The notes beneath the pieces were generated by a model. That model did no database searches and was not told the DNA's origin. It saw nothing but the letters and a program-made list of their open reading frames with translations. The position numbers and the translations under genes are program-made. Below are positions 7,903 to 16,107 of a DNA stretch of 64,000 bases, in pieces; the stretch's first letter is position 1, and every line of letters starts with the position of its first letter. This DNA comes from a bacterium (GTDB lineage Bacteria > Eisenbacteria > RBG-16-71-46 > CAIMUX01), in contig JAUIHP010000001.1 in assembly GCA_030431975.1 (NCBI GenBank), positions 248,001 to 312,000 on the forward strand, in the 5' to 3' direction.

Positions 7903-10419
7903 GTGGAACGGCTTCGATCTTTCTGTTCTCGTACAGGAGCACGCGTACGTTCCACAATCCGTCTGACACTGGCTGCCTGTTCCATGTCCGCAAGTGTACT
8001 TCCGACGGCTGTGACGGCAGCCGGTCCCGAGCCGAACGAGAACAGTGCGCATGCGGACACCACCACCTCCCTTTCACACCCCAATGTGTCCGCACCCTCG
8101 TTTCTGCGATCCAACGCTCTCCTCTCCCTGCACCGCCAGTTCGCACTTCTACCCGGGGACGTCTATCACGCCCCAGTCACGACCGAGGGAACGAACCCGG
8201 CTGCGACAAAGTTCTTCACCAATGGAACTCGAACGACCGGTGCCGAAGGTGAAGCCGGCATCCATTCAAGCCGACTTGCCGCAGGATCACCCATTGTTGC
8301 CATGGGCGGGCATCGCTTCGTTGTCACTCAAGGGTCCCGGCAGGATCCTCGCCCCTGGCAGCTCGAGTCCCACGGCTCTGCAGTCCACTTCGGCACGCCG
8401 ACGCCTGCAAATGTTTCGGTAGAGGTCGAAGCGATCTCGGACAACCTCGCGGGCTCGGGATTTGACCAGAACTGGTACTCAGTGCTCGCCCAAGGGTCGC
8501 TCGGCGTAGATCACCCCGTTCGGTTCCTCGCCGCAACGGAACGCCGCTGGCTGGGAGACCGAAGGCCGTCCTCTGCCTTGAACGCCCTGCCTGGCGATTG
8601 GGATCGAACACCCGCCAACGAACTATCCGGTGTTTCCTACCACGGAAGACTCGAGATGGACCTCCGTCGCGACGCCCGGTTGACGATCACAGCGGACGGG
8701 TCCGAGGACCGCTGGAGCGAGTTTCAACAGGCCTACTTCTTCAATCTGGACCACGCCCCCTATCGCGAACAGTTCGGGCGCGCTTTCGGGGCCCAGCTGG
8801 AGGGTGTTGCTGTGCGCGGACTCGAGTATCGACTGAGGGTCTCGCGCTTCGGCTTCGAGTCGTTTCGGGGCGACGGTCTTTTCCAGAGAGACCTGGAGCC
8901 GTACTTCCAGGAATACGGAAATCCGCCGACAGACGTGAACGCACTGTTCTACGAGCCGGGCCATGCCTTCGACGACTACCTGAAGCGTAAGCTCGAAAGT
9001 ACGGACTGGTCGGCGGACGTTCGTGTTCCATGGAGTAGGCAAAGCCTCCTCGCAGGTATCACCCATCGACGCCAAACCTATCGCTTCTTTCGATCGGTCC
9101 TGCCGACTTTTGATAGCCGCAACGTCAACATCGATCGCCTGGGGTACGACTCAGGCGGAAACCAGATCGAAGACGAAGGACTGACCGACAGCCCGGCTCG
9201 CCCCAGGCAGACGGATGCGTACGTCGCCTCCGAGATTCCCCTGGACCACGCCCGCCTCTCGATCGGACTCCGTTGGGAGCGGAGGTCGCTGGACTCAGAA
9301 GTGTTCATCGACCCGCTCCTTCCTTTCGGCGCGGACCGCGTGAGTCTGGATCCGGAAGACCTCGAGCAAGCCAAGCCCCAAAACCGGCTGACGCCCCGCC
9401 TCGCCCTACGACTGTTCTTGGGAGAAGAGTCGGAGTTCGGGGTCAGCTGGGGTGTGTACCATCGCTGGCCGCACCCGAGCCAAACCTACTTTGGCCCGGA
9501 CTTCTTCGCTTTCAAACTGAGGACGGGTGGCTACCACTACGTTTTCGGAAACCCTTCCGTCGAGCCGGAGCGAACGGAGCTTCTCACCATGGACTGGCGT
9601 CGGCGCTTCGGTCGGAGGGGTTCGTTTTCTCTGGGACTTTTCCGACGCGAAACGGATGACCTGATTGGAACCAACGACGTCTTGGCCTCCCCCAACCTCT
9701 ACTCCATCTTTGACAATGTCGGCGTTGCCGGATCCAAGGGAGCCTGGGCCCGCGTCGAACTGGCGCCCGACCCACGTGTCGGAGTCACGGCCGAGTACTC
9801 TCTGATTTCGTCGGAGGAAACGTTCCGCACCGGAGCGTATCGCGAGTGGGACGGCGGCATCCCCGCCGGCTCCAACCGATCCGACTATGAGGCAACACAC
9901 AAGGTTGCCTGCATCCTCCGAGCGCGGATGGGGCAGGACGATGGGCCGGCGTTGGGTCCGTGGAAGCCGCTTTCCAACACCGACTGGTGGCTCTCGTGGA
10001 CAAGCCGCTCCGGTTTCCCATACACGCCCACCAAGGTCTACTACGAATCGAGCCAGGCCGCCGTCACAGCCGAGCCACTGGACCGGCGGAACAAGGACGA
10101 AAGCGACCCTGTCGCCACCCTCGATCTCGAAGTTCGAAAGACCTTTCATCTGGCCCGCACCCGAATCACGCCGTTCGTCTCCGTTCGAAACCTGCTCGAC
10201 CGCGAGAACGCCGTGCAAATCTGGACCGGTACAGGCGAGCCCGACGATACCGGCTATCTCGACACCGAGGCGGGCCAGGCCAGCATCGAAGCGGACCGGG
10301 GCCGGGGAGACTTCCGAGACATGAGTTTCGAGGACTCGTATCGCCTTCGGGAGAATGACGTCACTCACTTCGGAGCGCCGCGGCAAGTCTTCCTCGGACT
10401 TCGGGTATCCTTGCAGTAA
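7903..10419 (+). CDS. TonB-dependent-receptor-like outer-membrane beta-barrel lacking an obvious plug
   Basis: I favour GTG 7903 because GGAGG lies 4-5 bases upstream; the frame is open back to 7822. This gives 838 residues with a signal-like N-terminus (STIRLTLAACSMSASVLPTAVTA). The remainder is a run of amphipathic beta-strands rich in aromatic and Arg residues, with features typical of receptor barrels: a late NLLDRENAVQIW strand followed by a Pro/Gly loop, and a final QVFLGLRVSL strand. I cannot find a TonB box, a clear plug domain or a carboxypeptidase-regulatory domain, unlike canonical receptors. It may be a plug-less member or take a plug from another protein. The substrate is unknown. 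The downstream VWA gene starts 113 bases later and could share the transcript. Confidence 0.7.
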   Translation: MERLRSFCSRTGARVRSTIRLTLAACSMSASVLPTAVTAAGPEPNENSAHADTTTSLSHPNVSAPSFLRSNALLSLHRQFALLPGDVYHAPVTTEGTNPAATKFFTNGTRTTGAEGEAGIHSSRLAAGSPIVAMGGHRFVVTQGSRQDPRPWQLESHGSAVHFGTPTPANVSVEVEAISDNLAGSGFDQNWYSVLAQGSLGVDHPVRFLAATERRWLGDRRPSSALNALPGDWDRTPANELSGVSYHGRLEMDLRRDARLTITADGSEDRWSEFQQAYFFNLDHAPYREQFGRAFGAQLEGVAVRGLEYRLRVSRFGFESFRGDGLFQRDLEPYFQEYGNPPTDVNALFYEPGHAFDDYLKRKLESTDWSADVRVPWSRQSLLAGITHRRQTYRFFRSVLPTFDSRNVNIDRLGYDSGGNQIEDEGLTDSPARPRQTDAYVASEIPLDHARLSIGLRWERRSLDSEVFIDPLLPFGADRVSLDPEDLEQAKPQNRLTPRLALRLFLGEESEFGVSWGVYHRWPHPSQTYFGPDFFAFKLRTGGYHYVFGNPSVEPERTELLTMDWRRRFGRRGSFSLGLFRRETDDLIGTNDVLASPNLYSIFDNVGVAGSKGAWARVELAPDPRVGVTAEYSLISSEETFRTGAYREWDGGIPAGSNRSDYEATHKVACILRARMGQDDGPALGPWKPLSNTDWWLSWTSRSGFPYTPTKVYYESSQAAVTAEPLDRRNKDESDPVATLDLEVRKTFHLARTRITPFVSVRNLLDRENAVQIWTGTGEPDDTGYLDTEAGQASIEADRGRGDFRDMSFEDSYRLRENDVTHFGAPRQVFLGLRVSLQ

Positions 10420-10532
10420 GCTCGACGATTCGTAAGGGGCCGGCACGAATTGTCGGACTCCGGTCCGCCCCATCGCGGCGTCGCAGCTGCAACTCACGAC
10501 TCGAACCGTGAATGCATCAAGGAGAACTCATC

Positions 10533-12464
10533 GTGTCCACAGAGGAAGTCACCTTACGGCCAAGCCTTGCCCTCCTGTTCCTCTTCGCCACTCTGGTCAT
10601 TGGCGCCGCCCCCGCTTACGCCCAGTCCATCACTCTGAACGTCCCCGAAACCGTCAAGGCGGGCGAGGAATTCGAGGTCACCTGGGAAGGTTCCGCCCAA
10701 CCCAAGGACTTTGTCAGCCTCGATGAAGTGGGTGCACCGGACAAAGAGTATGGAAGCTACTTCTACCCTTCCAAACGGCCGGTGGGCAAACTGCTGGCTC
10801 CGTCCTATCCGGGTCAGGTTGCCGTTCGCTACCACTCGGGTGAGTCCGGTTTCCGCGTGCTCGCGACCGCGCTCGTCACCGTCACCGAAGTGACCGCAAG
10901 CTTCCAACCGATCGCCGAAGTGAGCGCGGGAGCAGAGTTCGAAGTTCACTGGGAAGGCCCTGGACATCCGCGCGACTACATCAGCATCGATGAACCGGGT
11001 AGTCCGGAGAAAGAATACGGCCCCTACAAGTACGCGCGTTCAAGTCCGGTCAAACTCAAGGCTCCCGACACGACGGGAACTTGGACCGTTCGCTACCACA
11101 TGGGAAACAGCCACCGTGTCCTCGCCGAAACACCGCTCGTCGTCGGCGGAGTCGAGGCTTCACTCGACGGGCCTACCCAGGCTCCGGCAGGTTCGGTCAT
11201 CGAAGTCGCCTGGGAAGGCCCGGACAACCAGGGTGACTACATCAGCGTCGACCCACTTGGAGCTCCGGACAAAGAGTACGGAAGGTACACCTACACCAAG
11301 CGCGGCAGTCCGGCGAAGCTGACGCTCCCCGAAGAAGTGGGAACCTACGAAGTCCGCTACCACATGGGCGGCTCTTCGATCGTCCTCGCGAGCTACGAAC
11401 TGACAACCCTGGCCAACGAAGCGACGGTTTCCGGACCGGCTTCCGTCGTTGCGGGCTCCAAGTTCGAAGTCGCGTGGACGGGTCCGGCCAACCCATCCGA
11501 CTTTCTGACCATCGTTCCCGTAGGCTCCGGCAACCGTGAGTACATGGACTACGACTACGCGCGCAAGGGAAGTCCGTCGACGATCGTCGCGCCACTCGAA
11601 CCGGGTGACTATGAGCTTCGCTACATCACGGGAGGTAAGAGACAGGTCCTCGCCAACGCACCGATTCAGGTGACACCGGGAGAGTTCCCGGGAACGCTTC
11701 AGGTCTTCTCCGACAAGAGCGGCTCAACAACATCTTATGGCGCGGTCGAAGTCATCCTCGACGCCTCTGGAAGCATGCTGCAGCGCCTTGATGGAGAGCG
11801 TCGGATCGAGATCGCGAAGCGTGCTCTACGAGGACTGGTCGAGGATGTCATTCCGAAGGGAACGCAGTTTGCCCTGCGCGTCTTCGGGCACAAAGAAGCG
11901 GACTCCTGCCGCAGCGACCTCGAGATCACGGCCGGGCCGTTGGATCCGGCGTCGGCGCTTTCCAAGATCGGATCGATCAACGCGATGAACCTGGCCCGGA
12001 CGCCGATCGGCGCCTCGCTCGGCTCGGTCCGTCAGGACTTGAACGGAGTTCCCGGTCCGTACGTCGTCGTCCTCTTGACCGACGGCGAAGAGACATGCGA
12101 TGGAGATCCCAAGGCCGCCATCGAGTCCCTGCGTTCGGCCGGGATCGACGTCCGGGTCAACATCGTCGGCTTTGCCATCGACGACCTGCGCCTTGCCGAA
12201 GAGTTCAGCGAGTGGGCGCGAATCGGCGGCGGCCGCTACATCAAGGCAGACGATGCCGAGCAGCTGGACGCCGCCATGGGCGGTGCGCTCGAAACAACCT
12301 ACGAGGTCCTTCAGGACGGAAGCCTGGTCACGACGGGAGTGATCGACGGCCCCGCCGTCCGACTACTGCCGGGGACCTACACGGTGCGGGTGCGGAACGG
12401 CGAGGATCTGGGCACCGTGACCGTCGACCCGAACGGAAAGCACGCGCTGACTGTTGAGAACTAA
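10533..12464 (+). CDS. Exported protein with four Ig-like repeats and a VWA domain
   Basis: GTG 10533 follows AAGGAG at good spacing and is preferred over ATG 10512. The 643-residue product has a signal peptide ending PAYA-Q. Residues about 31-378 form four repeats of about 87 residues, each with an (F/I)EVxW(E/T)G motif, a DY/DF-(I/V/L)-(S/T)-(I/V/L) motif, a YxY segment, (V/E)-RY-(H/I) and a closing V-L-A strand. A von Willebrand A domain follows, with a MIDAS motif DASGS (Asp410, Ser412, Ser414), a later Thr in ARTPIG and LLTDGEETCDGD. A small beta domain (LLPGTYTVRV) closes the protein. VWA domains bind ligands through a metal ion. The architecture suggests an adhesive or scaffolding role in the periplasm or at the surface. 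The ligand is unknown. Confidence 0.8.
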   Translation: MSTEEVTLRPSLALLFLFATLVIGAAPAYAQSITLNVPETVKAGEEFEVTWEGSAQPKDFVSLDEVGAPDKEYGSYFYPSKRPVGKLLAPSYPGQVAVRYHSGESGFRVLATALVTVTEVTASFQPIAEVSAGAEFEVHWEGPGHPRDYISIDEPGSPEKEYGPYKYARSSPVKLKAPDTTGTWTVRYHMGNSHRVLAETPLVVGGVEASLDGPTQAPAGSVIEVAWEGPDNQGDYISVDPLGAPDKEYGRYTYTKRGSPAKLTLPEEVGTYEVRYHMGGSSIVLASYELTTLANEATVSGPASVVAGSKFEVAWTGPANPSDFLTIVPVGSGNREYMDYDYARKGSPSTIVAPLEPGDYELRYITGGKRQVLANAPIQVTPGEFPGTLQVFSDKSGSTTSYGAVEVILDASGSMLQRLDGERRIEIAKRALRGLVEDVIPKGTQFALRVFGHKEADSCRSDLEITAGPLDPASALSKIGSINAMNLARTPIGASLGSVRQDLNGVPGPYVVVLLTDGEETCDGDPKAAIESLRSAGIDVRVNIVGFAIDDLRLAEEFSEWARIGGGRYIKADDAEQLDAAMGGALETTYEVLQDGSLVTTGVIDGPAVRLLPGTYTVRVRNGEDLGTVTVDPNGKHALTVEN

Positions 12465-12519
12465 CCTCGATTCGTCAATCCTTCACGGCTGAAACCGCCT
12501 TCGGCTCGCGCCATAGCGT
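12465..12519 (-). repeat. Copy 1 of a 55-bp dispersed intergenic repeat
   Basis: Read on the minus strand, this 55-base segment matches 20778-20832 (+) at about 49 of 55 positions. It starts immediately after the stop codon of the VWA gene. The core holds a small inverted repeat around CAGCCGTG. The remaining gap to 12626 contains two near-copies of GTCGGCGCGCAGCTTA. It may be a REP-like or terminator-derived element. Confidence 0.6.
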
Positions 12520-12625
12520 GCCCTTCGCGTCCGTACTCGTCTGCGGTGGCCCCGGCTGTACGTCGGCCTGCTCTAAGCGTGTAGTCGGGTGGGTCGTCGC
12601 GCAGCCTAAATTGTCGGCGCGCAGC

Positions 12626-15442
12626 TTACATCGTCGGCGCGCTGCCCTTTGATCGCCACGTTTCCGCGTCTGAAGGGCGGCCGCACTCCGAGAAGAGCGC
12701 TGCAAGTTCATCCGCCGCCGCCTGCGTACGGTGATGCTGAGTTCCGAGCGTCTCGGTGTAGAGATCGTAGGCCCGGATCAGTAACTCCTCAGCACGCTCA
12801 TACTGCTTGAGCTCCCGCTGGCACTGTCCACTTCGAACCCAGAGGATGGCCCGCATCCAGTCCTTTTCCTGCAAGGTGCGGTCGGCCCGTTCGACCGCCT
12901 CCGAGAGAATGGAGTCGGCCTCTTCGAGACAACCCTGGAGGCGCAACAACTCCCCGTAGTGACCCATCGCGATCAGAGTGTGCATGTGATCGGGACCGAG
13001 CGCCTGCCTCGTTCTTTCGAAGCCGTCGGCCAGAAGAGGCTCCGCCTCGTCGAGACTCCCCATCGCTTTGAGAGAGCAACCAAGATTGTGATTGGCTCCC
13101 AAGGTACGTGAGTGCTCGGGCCCGACGGTCTTGACCAAACCGTCGCGAGCTTCCCGGAAACAGTCCGCCGCTTCATCGTGGCGTGTGCGGGCGTCCAGGA
13201 TGGCCCCGAGGTTGATCAACGCCACGCACGTGTCGTAGTGCTCGTCGCCGTGGATGTGTCGGCAGACCTCGAGAATGTCGCGGCAGACTTCTTCGGCCTC
13301 GTCACTTCGTCCCTTCTGTTCGAGCACGTGGGAAATGTTTCCGAGTGCGGTCAGGGAAAGTGCCGAGTGAGGACCGGTTGTCCTGCTGTAGATCTCATAG
13401 GCCAGCCGCAGTGGCGGCTCGGCTTCATCGTAGTTCCCGCGGTAGGTCAGCAAAACGCCCAGGTTGCCGACCGCATTGGCCGTCTCCACATGGTTGTCCC
13501 CAAGAACACGGAGATACTCGTCGGCCGACTCGCGGCGCACGGCTTCCGCTTCATCCATCTGACCGGAGGCAAGCAGCAGAGATCCGAAATTGGCCCGCGC
13601 CAGCATGGTTTGCAGATGGTCCTTCCCAAGCACGCGCTCTGCGTGTTGCAACGTCTCGCGTGTGCTCTTCTCGGCTTCTTCGAACCTCTCCTGTTCCAGC
13701 AGCATTCGGGACAGCGCATTCAGAGAGCTGATCGTTTCCGGATGATTCGGTCCGAAGACCGCGCGGCGTTGCCGCAGCGACTCCCGCAACAAAGGCTCGG
13801 CTTTTTCATAGAGACCGAGATCCCGATAGGTGACACCGAAAGTGGCGCGCATCCGGGCCGCGATTTCCGGCTCGTCCCCGAGCTTCTCGTCGATCATGCG
13901 ACCGGCCCGAGCCAGGATCTGTTCGTCGAGGAGACGAAGAGCAGCGTCCGTCGGATTGACGCCATCCAATGCACGCTGCCAGCGACGAAGGGAATCCTCG
14001 ACGTCCGCCTCACTTCGTCCCTGGTTCTGTTGCTCCTCCCGAACGCGTACGGTCAGGTCTTCGACGATCGCCGCACCCAGGACACTCGGCTCCACCGTGG
14101 CCAGGGTTTCGGCCAGAAAGTCCGAGACGCGCTCCGCTCGTTCGAGTTCCCGACGCGCCCGGTCCCGGTCTTCCGCGATGCGCTGCGCCTGCACGGCATT
14201 GCTCACGGCCACACCCACCCGACCGATCCAGTCGGTCGCACGTGCTCCCGCTCCGGACAGCGCCCAACGAACCCGCCGACTGAGGCGCGCACCCGGATGA
14301 GCCGGCGCGGCCGCGACTGCTTCGTCGGCCAGGAAGCGTCGAATGTCCGCCGCCATCTCCTCTGCCGACGCATAGCGCTTCGACGGATCGATTTCGAGCG
14401 CCCGGACGACGATCCAATCCGCCCCCGAACGCAGTTCCTGTTGCAGAGACTTCAGAGACGAGTTTCGCGCGGACGCAATCGACTCCGCGTCGTCCAGTCG
14501 GGACAATCGGTCGCTCGGGAGAATGACGGCGCGGTCCCACTGCGTTCCGTGGGAGCCGCTCGTCCCCGGGTCGGTGAACAAGTCCGGATCGTGCGGCGGC
14601 ACTCCGGCCATCAGCTCGTAGAGCACGGCTCCCAACGAGTAGACATCCGATGCCGGTGTGACGTCGGATCCCGCCGTCGCCTGCTCCGGGCTCATGTAGG
14701 CCGGTGTTCCCAGGACCTGACCCGCGCCCGTCAGGATCGTCCGGTCGGTCAGAGGGTTCGCCAATGCCTTGGCGATTCCGAAGTCGATGACCTTCGGAGT
14801 CGGAGTTCCGTCATTCGTTGCGACCAGGATGTTCGACGGTTTGACGTCGCGATGAATGACGCCTTTTCCGTGCGCATGTTCGATCGCGGAGCAGACGGAA
14901 AGGAACATGGTGAGACGATCCCGCACCGACATCCGTTGCTCGTCGGCATGGCGCGTAATCTTGCCGCCGCGGATCCAGTCCATGACGAAGTACGGCAGAC
15001 CGGTCTCGGTTTCACCTGCGTCCAGGATTCGCGCGACGTTCGGATGCTCCATCAACGCCAGTGCCTGCCCTTCGGCAGCAAAACGGGCCAACACGGATCG
15101 CGTGTCCATTCCGCGCTTCAGAATCTTGATCGCGACCTTCCGGCGGAAGGGTTCGGTCTGCTCCGCGACGAAGACTTCGCCGAATCCTCCTTCACCGAGC
15201 CGGCGCTCCAAACGGAAGGGACCGATTTGTTCGGGCGGCGGGGACGGTTCCTTCCAATCGACGATGCCGCCGGTCTGGAGACGGGCGTCGGTGACATCAT
15301 CGTGTTCGAGGAGGGACTCGACTTCCTCCCGCAGTTCAGAATCGTCGCCGCAGGCCTCGTCGAGAAAGGTCGATCGGTCATCCAGGGGGTGCGCTCGGGC
15401 GGCAAGGACGATCTCCTGGATCCTCTCGAAGCGGCCGGTCAT
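12626..15442 (-). CDS. Ser/Thr protein kinase with C-terminal TPR array
   Basis: The start ATG at 15442 overlaps the stop of the upstream sigma gene as ATGA, indicating translational coupling. The protein has 938 residues. A helical N-terminal segment (about 1-65) of the type seen before kinase domains in such proteins is followed by a Hanks-type kinase: glycine loop GEGGFGEV (about 83-90), Lys106 in VAIKIL, HRDVKPSN (His197, Asp199), DFG at 220 and a SPEQ segment. After about residue 380 there is a coiled-coil-like charged stretch but no clear membrane helix, unlike PknB-type kinases, so the protein is probably cytoplasmic. The C-terminal half is a run of TPR units with the LG..HP.T/LL...G...EAE pattern of TPR_10/12 proteins. 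It probably controls the adjacent sigma factor; this is inferred from pairing and known ECF/kinase systems. Confidence 0.92.
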   Translation of the reverse strand: MTGRFERIQEIVLAARAHPLDDRSTFLDEACGDDSELREEVESLLEHDDVTDARLQTGGIVDWKEPSPPPEQIGPFRLERRLGEGGFGEVFVAEQTEPFRRKVAIKILKRGMDTRSVLARFAAEGQALALMEHPNVARILDAGETETGLPYFVMDWIRGGKITRHADEQRMSVRDRLTMFLSVCSAIEHAHGKGVIHRDVKPSNILVATNDGTPTPKVIDFGIAKALANPLTDRTILTGAGQVLGTPAYMSPEQATAGSDVTPASDVYSLGAVLYELMAGVPPHDPDLFTDPGTSGSHGTQWDRAVILPSDRLSRLDDAESIASARNSSLKSLQQELRSGADWIVVRALEIDPSKRYASAEEMAADIRRFLADEAVAAAPAHPGARLSRRVRWALSGAGARATDWIGRVGVAVSNAVQAQRIAEDRDRARRELERAERVSDFLAETLATVEPSVLGAAIVEDLTVRVREEQQNQGRSEADVEDSLRRWQRALDGVNPTDAALRLLDEQILARAGRMIDEKLGDEPEIAARMRATFGVTYRDLGLYEKAEPLLRESLRQRRAVFGPNHPETISSLNALSRMLLEQERFEEAEKSTRETLQHAERVLGKDHLQTMLARANFGSLLLASGQMDEAEAVRRESADEYLRVLGDNHVETANAVGNLGVLLTYRGNYDEAEPPLRLAYEIYSRTTGPHSALSLTALGNISHVLEQKGRSDEAEEVCRDILEVCRHIHGDEHYDTCVALINLGAILDARTRHDEAADCFREARDGLVKTVGPEHSRTLGANHNLGCSLKAMGSLDEAEPLLADGFERTRQALGPDHMHTLIAMGHYGELLRLQGCLEEADSILSEAVERADRTLQEKDWMRAILWVRSGQCQRELKQYERAEELLIRAYDLYTETLGTQHHRTQAAADELAALFSECGRPSDAETWRSKGSAPTM

Positions 15443-16008
15443 CCGGACAGCTCTCGGGCCAACCACATTCTCGCCAGTGTCCAGTCGCCGGTCACCGTGC
15501 GGCGGGAAACACCCAGGGCCTCCGCGATCTCGTCGCCGGAAAGGCCGCCGAAGACTTTGAGCTCGGCAACGCGTGCGGCCCGTTCGCTCTCGGAAGCGAG
15601 CTTGGTCAGGGCATCGTCGAGTTCGATGAGCGCGAAGTCCTGCTCGTCGTTCCCGATTCCGCCCAGCGTGACCCGCTCGAGACCGCCGCCACGCTTTTCC
15701 GCCCGATGGCGACGGGCGTGATCGACCAGCACCCTACGCATAGCCTGCCCCGCAATGGCCAGGAAGTGCGCCCTCCCTTGCCAATCGACCCGTTCCTGGT
15801 CGACCAGCTTGGCGAACGCCTCGTGGACAAGGGCCGTCGGCTGCAGCGTGTGACCGACTCGCTCCTGTCGAAGCAGGGAGCCGGCCAGGGCCCGCAGCTC
15901 CCGGTAGAGGAGCTCGAAGACCTGGTTCGTGATCTCCGGACGGTCCGTACCGGTCTCTCGCAGGCTGTTCAGGAACTGCGTAACTTCTAGTCGTTTCGGA
16001 TCTTCCAT
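15439..16008 (-). CDS. ECF-type RNA polymerase sigma factor paired with a protein kinase
   Basis: The preferred start is ATG 16008 (MEDPKRLEVTQFL), giving 189 residues; a longer frame reaches 16041. The sequence matches the Sigma70_ECF (TIGR02999-like) group: region 2 with LYRELRALAGSLLRQER, the HTLQPTALVHEAFAKL motif, then an AMRRVLVDHARRHRAEKRG segment, and region 4 with GLSGDEIAEALGVSRRTV as the DNA-binding helix-turn-helix. Region 2.2 lacks the acidic DAED-like core-binding motif of ordinary ECF factors. This matches kinase-controlled ECF factors such as Vibrio EcfP. The kinase gene overlaps it by 4 bases. It probably directs transcription of an envelope or stress regulon that I cannot define. 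Confidence 0.92.
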   Translation of the reverse strand: MEDPKRLEVTQFLNSLRETGTDRPEITNQVFELLYRELRALAGSLLRQERVGHTLQPTALVHEAFAKLVDQERVDWQGRAHFLAIAGQAMRRVLVDHARRHRAEKRGGGLERVTLGGIGNDEQDFALIELDDALTKLASESERAARVAELKVFGGLSGDEIAEALGVSRRTVTGDWTLARMWLARELSG

Positions 16009-16107
16009 CGGCAGGAACAAGCGTATCACAACAAGTTGCAACGACGATTACCCAGATCGGGGCGGGGTTGCGCGTATCCGGATAGGACCCAAACTTCCGG
16101 AGGCATC

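Noticed and set aside
13112-15721. Long open frame on the plus strand opposite the kinase gene
   Set aside because: It mirrors the minus-strand kinase codons, has no start signal or domain, and its composition is what high-GC antisense frames give.
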